Below, piece by piece: positions 35,332-35,380 of a stretch of 35,380 bases of DNA (within the stretch, counting starts at the first letter, position 1; each line of letters starts with the position of its first letter). The notes beneath the pieces are model-generated. The model had not been told where the DNA came from. It made no database searches and was given only the letters and a program-made list of their open reading frames with translations. The position numbers and the translations under genes were made by a program. Origin of the DNA: Gemmatimonadota bacterium (lineage in GTDB: Bacteria > Gemmatimonadota > Gemmatimonadetes > Longimicrobiales > Gaopeijiaceae); assembly GCA_028873815.1 (NCBI GenBank), contig JAPPNN010000067.1, positions 1 to 35,380 of the forward strand, read 5' to 3'.

Positions 35332-35380
35332 AGTCTTGTCCAACGGCAAATGAGCCTGAACGCGGGGCCGGTTTCCAGCG
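35332..35380 (-). repeat. 49-bp terminal inverted repeat, right copy
   Basis: This is the exact reverse complement of 3-51 and runs to the last base of the window, so it may continue beyond. On the - strand the same frame that is open at the left edge stays open here, through the palindrome, to a TGA at 35284-35286, 16 bases before pntAA. Confidence 0.95.

Overview
The window is GC-rich bacterial DNA (my rough impression is mid-60s percent G+C), densely coding, with GTG and TTG starts and many 4-bp start/stop overlaps. The gene content points to a Gemmatimonadota-like, Gram-negative-type respiratory bacterium: a complete 14-gene complex I operon, split-subunit transhydrogenase, 6-bladed beta-propeller lipoproteins with a GEGPGE-type blade motif, a BshB1-like deacetylase, paired FtsX/MacB permeases and an RsbRD-type helical sensor. 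The phylum is an inference from gene content; no rRNA or tRNA gene is present to prove it.

Left third (about 216-16215, + strand): nuoABCDEFGHIJKLMN in canonical order with mostly overlapping or nearly touching genes, then a phosphomannomutase/phosphoglucomutase. This encodes a proton-pumping NADH:quinone oxidoreductase. NuoG is short for the family, NuoF carries an extra cluster of cysteines, and NuoH has a long C-terminus.

Middle (16427-18998, + strand): an apparent operon of five genes: a beta-propeller lipoprotein, a thioredoxin-fold lipoprotein with a CLGC motif (4-bp overlap with the propeller), and three tandem 80-82-residue secreted peptides. All three peptides end in the same four-cysteine pattern, C-x(3-4)-C-x(4-6)-CC, with otherwise diverged sequence. 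The operon closes with two strong hairpins. I consider this the best candidate for an undescribed system: a family of exported disulfide peptides with a dedicated periplasmic thiol protein and a surface propeller.

Converging on it from the right (26143-19170, - strand) are a secreted hypothetical protein, a TolC-like outer-membrane protein, a MacA/HlyD-like adaptor, two paralogous MacB/FtsX-type permeases with no ATPase, and a BshB1-type deacetylase translationally coupled to the second permease. This is an export system next to exported peptides, plus a low-molecular-weight thiol gene; a functional link is only a hypothesis.

Right third: divergently on the + strand lie a very large NtrY-like sensor kinase (1357 residues, three apparent extracytoplasmic regions, no response regulator nearby), a stand-alone RsbRD_N-like protein and a group II PLP-dependent decarboxylase. 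Then on the - strand is the pntAA-pntAB-pntB transhydrogenase operon.

The two ends of the window carry a perfect 49-bp inverted repeat (3-51 and 35332-35380). This suggests that the sequence stops at two inverted copies of one larger repeated element, most likely where an assembly broke. No CRISPR array, insertion sequence, rRNA or tRNA was recognised inside the window. No stretch longer than 300 bases lacks a gene; the longest gene-free stretches are 1-215, 16216-16426 and 18999-19169.
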